DNA from: CAYRHS01 sp964424125
GTDB lineage: Bacteria; Actinomycetota; Acidimicrobiia; IMCC26256; JAOSJL01
Reading direction: 5' to 3'
NCBI GenBank assembly: GCA_964424125.1
Contig: CAYRHS010000144.1
Location: forward strand, 1 to 8,222
DNA length: 8,222 bases
Shown piece by piece: positions 5,880 to 8,222 of the stretch. A program made the translations under genes and the position numbers. The notes beneath the pieces were generated by a model. It was not told where the DNA came from. It did not search any database and was given only the letters and a program-made list of their open reading frames with translations. How positions within the stretch are numbered: the stretch's first letter is position 1; every line of letters begins with the position of its first letter.

Positions 5880-7063
5880 GCGCCACCACGCCGCCGAGCT
5901 TCGACCCACGCGAACCCGGCCTCATGGACGACCCCTACGAGCGGCTCGCCGAGCTCCGGCAGCGCTGCCCGCTGGCGCCGAGCATGGAGCCGTTCACCTT
6001 CGTGTCGCGCTACGCCGACGTGCAGCAGGCGCTGCGCGACCACCGGACCTTCTCCACCCAGCTCGGGATGCGGGTCCACGGGCAGCGACTCGACGACGAG
6101 GAGCAGTCCATCAACGAGATCGACCCGCCCCGCCACACGCGGCTCCGGCGCCTCATGATCTCGGTGTTCAGCCCCGCGGCCGTGGCCGAAGTGGAGCCGG
6201 TGGTGGAGAAGCTCGCGGGCGAGCTGCTCGAACCGGTCGACGGCCCCGGCCGGACCGACCTCGTCGCGGCGTTCAGCGAGCCGCTGCCGAGCCGCGTCAT
6301 CATCCACATGCTCGGAGTTCCCGAACGCGACCTCGCCGAGTTCAAGCGGTGGAGCGACGACATCGTCCTCTTCGGCATCGAGGGTCGTGAGGCCATCCCC
6401 ACGCTCGACGACTTCAACGCCTACGTCGACGAGCAGATCGCCTGGCGCCTGGAGACGGACGACCCGCCCGACGACCTCGTCACCCGACTCGCCTACGCGG
6501 AGGAGGACGGCGAGCGGATGTCGCCGGTCGAGGTCCGCTCGCAGATCCGCTTCCTCCTGCTCGCGGGCAACGAGACGACGACGAGCCTCCTCGGAAACCT
6601 CGTGTACGAGCTGCTCCGGCGCGAGCTGTGGCGCACCCTGCGCGACGATCGGGCGCTCGTGCCGGCAGCCGTGGAGGAGGGTCTCCGGTTCAGCACGCCC
6701 GCCCAGTTCGTCCCGCGCATGTGCGTCGCGGACACCGAGCTCTCGGGCGAAGCGGTCACCGCGGGCAAGCGCGTGCTACTCGGGCTCGCCTCGGCCAACC
6801 GCGACGAGAACACCTGGGAGACACCCGAGGAGTTCTCGCTCGAACGGACCGAGAACCCGCACCTCGCGTTCGGGCTCGGGATCCACATGTGCATCGGCGC
6901 CTCCCTCGCCCGCATGGAAGCCCGTGTCGGGCTGAACGCGCTGCTCGACCAATTCGTCGACCTCGCGCTCGCGCCGGGCTACGAGTACCAACGGGTGGAA
7001 CCGGTGATGATGAGAGGGCCACGGCGCCTCGACGTCACCTTCGAGCCGGTGGGGCCCCGGTGA
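5876..7063 (+). CDS. Cytochrome P450, soluble bacterial class I type
   Basis: The 395-residue product is the usual length of a soluble bacterial P450 with no membrane anchor. It has the C-helix region DPPRHTRLRRL, the I-helix oxygen-activation motif AGNETTT (230-236, Glu in the acid position), the K-helix E268-x-x-R271, and the haem loop FGLGIHMCIG (332-341) with Cys339 as the axial thiolate. It should hydroxylate a hydrophobic substrate using electrons from a ferredoxin and ferredoxin reductase, neither of which is in this window. The overall look (MDDPYERLAELRQ start, EIDPPRH) is that of actinobacterial P450s, but the CYP family and substrate cannot be assigned by eye. It overlaps the gene before it by ATGA and the ligase gene after it by GTGA, so it is probably co-translated with both. 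Confidence 0.96.
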   Translation: MSATTPPSFDPREPGLMDDPYERLAELRQRCPLAPSMEPFTFVSRYADVQQALRDHRTFSTQLGMRVHGQRLDDEEQSINEIDPPRHTRLRRLMISVFSPAAVAEVEPVVEKLAGELLEPVDGPGRTDLVAAFSEPLPSRVIIHMLGVPERDLAEFKRWSDDIVLFGIEGREAIPTLDDFNAYVDEQIAWRLETDDPPDDLVTRLAYAEEDGERMSPVEVRSQIRFLLLAGNETTTSLLGNLVYELLRRELWRTLRDDRALVPAAVEEGLRFSTPAQFVPRMCVADTELSGEAVTAGKRVLLGLASANRDENTWETPEEFSLERTENPHLAFGLGIHMCIGASLARMEARVGLNALLDQFVDLALAPGYEYQRVEPVMMRGPRRLDVTFEPVGPR

Positions 7064-8222
7064 CGTCCGGGCCGCGGGCGACACTGCCCGAGCACGAGGA
7101 GCGCGAGCTCTGGGACCCGGTGGTGCAGGCCGCCGACACCGACGAGGTCGCGCGGTGGGCGGCCGCGGGTCTGGCCGAGGAATGGCAGCGGGTGTGGGAC
7201 GCGCCGCTGCCCTTCTACCGGGAACGGTTCGAGGCCGCGGGGCTCGATCGCGCCGAGATGCCGCCACTCGACGACATCCCCCGGACCACGAAGCCGGACC
7301 ACCGGGTCGACGAGGCCGCGCACCCCCCGTTCGGCACCCACCGCGCCGTGCCCCTCGAGCGGGCGGCGCGCCTGGGCGTCTCCACGGGGACCACCGGCAC
7401 GCCCACCTACATCTTCTACGGGCGCGGAGACGTCGACGCCATGGTCGAGGCGAGCAGCCGCCAGGCCTGGCGCGTGGGCATGCGCGCGGGGACCCGCTTC
7501 ACCCACGCCTGGCCGCAAGGCCTCTACCCGACGAACGTCCAGGGCGGACGCTCCTACCTCCTCGTGGGCGCCCTCGAGATGGCGGTCGGGCCGCCGTTCT
7601 CCAAGGAGGCGGCGCTCGAGCACCTGCGGGTTTGGGAGCAGCTCCGTCCCGACGTCTTCCAGGTGACCGCCTCGCAGTTCGCGACCTACGAATCGGTCGC
7701 CGCCGGCGCGGGCATCGACTTCCCGGCGCTGCTCGAGGGCGGGATCCTCGTGTACCTCGAGGCGGCCTGCCAGTACGAGGGGCCGCGCCGTCGCATCGAG
7801 GAGGCGTACGGCGTGCGCCTCCACAACCTCTCGGGCGCGTCGGAGGTGCCGGCGTTCGGCGTGAGCGACTGCCGGTTCCACGCGGGGTTCCACGCGCCCG
7901 GCGACCACTTCGTGGTACAGGCGGTCGACCCCGTCACGGGTCGCGAGGTGTCCGACGGTGAGCGCGGCTCGCTCGTCGTGAACGCCTTCGGGCTCGACGC
8001 CTTCTACCTGCGTTACGACATCGAGGACATCGTCGTGCGCGAGTCCGGCCCCTGCCCGTGCGGCGAGACCGGGCCGCGGTACCGTCTCATCGGCCGCGCC
8101 GCCGACGCGGTCACGCTCGAGGGCCGCATGCTCCTCCCGCTCGACGTGCAGCTCGCGCTGGACAACCACGGCGCTCCCGAGTTCCAGGTCGTACACGACG
8201 GGGAGGCGGGCGCGCTGCGGCT
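7060..8222 (+). CDS. PaaK-like adenylate-forming CoA ligase (3' end cut off)
   Basis: The frame is open from GTG 7060 to the window edge: 387 codons with no stop, so the C-terminal part is missing. The start overlaps the P450 stop as GTGA, with GGTGGGG 5 bases upstream. The N-terminus has the PaaK-like LPFYRERFEAAGL (50-62). The ATP-binding loop is VSTGTTGTPT (107-116), GASE (259-262) stands where the aromatic-Gly-x-x-Glu motif lies, and RYDIED (318-323) is the A8-type ATP/ribose motif. CPCG (Cys332, Cys334) with PRYRLIGRAAD follows, as in phenylacetate-CoA ligases. The enzyme should activate a carboxylic acid to its CoA thioester via an acyl-AMP. The catalytic C-terminal lysine lies beyond the edge. 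Its place after the P450 suits a step joining oxidation to CoA-dependent breakdown. It is more diverged than true PaaK, so a substrate other than phenylacetate is likely. Confidence 0.92.
   Translation, partial: MTSGPRATLPEHEERELWDPVVQAADTDEVARWAAAGLAEEWQRVWDAPLPFYRERFEAAGLDRAEMPPLDDIPRTTKPDHRVDEAAHPPFGTHRAVPLERAARLGVSTGTTGTPTYIFYGRGDVDAMVEASSRQAWRVGMRAGTRFTHAWPQGLYPTNVQGGRSYLLVGALEMAVGPPFSKEAALEHLRVWEQLRPDVFQVTASQFATYESVAAGAGIDFPALLEGGILVYLEAACQYEGPRRRIEEAYGVRLHNLSGASEVPAFGVSDCRFHAGFHAPGDHFVVQAVDPVTGREVSDGERGSLVVNAFGLDAFYLRYDIEDIVVRESGPCPCGETGPRYRLIGRAADAVTLEGRMLLPLDVQLALDNHGAPEFQVVHDGEAGALR

Noticed and set aside
7155..7961. Plus-strand open frame of 268 codons inside the ligase gene
   Set aside because: It is a shifted reading of the ligase gene with Arg/Gly-rich composition and no domain signature.
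6979..8196. 405-codon minus-strand open frame opposite the ligase gene
   Set aside because: The plus-strand frame holds clear PaaK motifs and stays open to the edge; the opposite frame shows no recognisable domain.

Overview
This 8.2 kb window is very GC-rich and densely coding. It uses GTG and ATG starts with purine-rich ribosome binding sites, and its genes are chained by 1-4 base overlaps. That style, together with a luciferase-like (F420/FMN type) oxidoreductase, a soluble actinobacterial-type cytochrome P450 and a lipid-transfer-protein thiolase with a DUF35 partner, points to an actinobacterium (Actinomycetota). The lineage cannot be fixed from sequence alone. There are eight protein genes, seven complete and one cut by the right edge. 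No RNA genes, insertion sequences, CRISPR arrays or prophage signs were seen.

Layout: (1) A DUF35/OB-fold zinc-ribbon protein (8-427, minus) diverges from a double-hotdog MaoC-type acyl-CoA dehydratase/hydratase (472-1692, plus) across a 44-base gap. (2) The MaoC gene converges, 12 bases stop to stop, on a two-gene minus-strand operon read from 3971 down to 1705: a luciferase-like oxidoreductase, then an Ltp2-like thiolase-fold protein coupled to it through a TGATG junction. (3) A short AT-rich divergent promoter region near 3972-4038 carries a 24-base dyad. (4) From it a four-gene plus-strand operon runs rightward: a 3alpha-hydroxysteroid-dehydrogenase-like SDR, an atypical extended SDR (NAD-dependent epimerase fold), a cytochrome P450, and a PaaK-like adenylate-forming CoA ligase that runs off the edge. 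All three junctions in this operon are 4-base overlaps (GTGA, ATGA, GTGA).

Taken together the genes look like part of a CoA-dependent catabolic pathway for a hydrophobic substrate such as a steroid, terpenoid or other branched or alicyclic compound. This is inference by analogy with actinobacterial steroid side-chain degradation. P450, SDRs and the luciferase-like enzyme would adjust the oxidation state, the ligase would form the CoA thioester, the MaoC protein would hydrate an enoyl-CoA, and the thiolase-fold/DUF35 pair would cleave the hydroxyacyl-CoA by a retro-aldol reaction. No acyl-CoA dehydrogenase, ferredoxin, ferredoxin reductase or regulator lies in the window, so the pathway must continue outside it. 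The substrate is not determined. The most unusual points are the active site of the thiolase-fold protein (no thiolase Cys; one Ltp2 Tyr position apparently Arg), the split catalytic residues of the MaoC protein, and the possible operator at the central divergent promoter.
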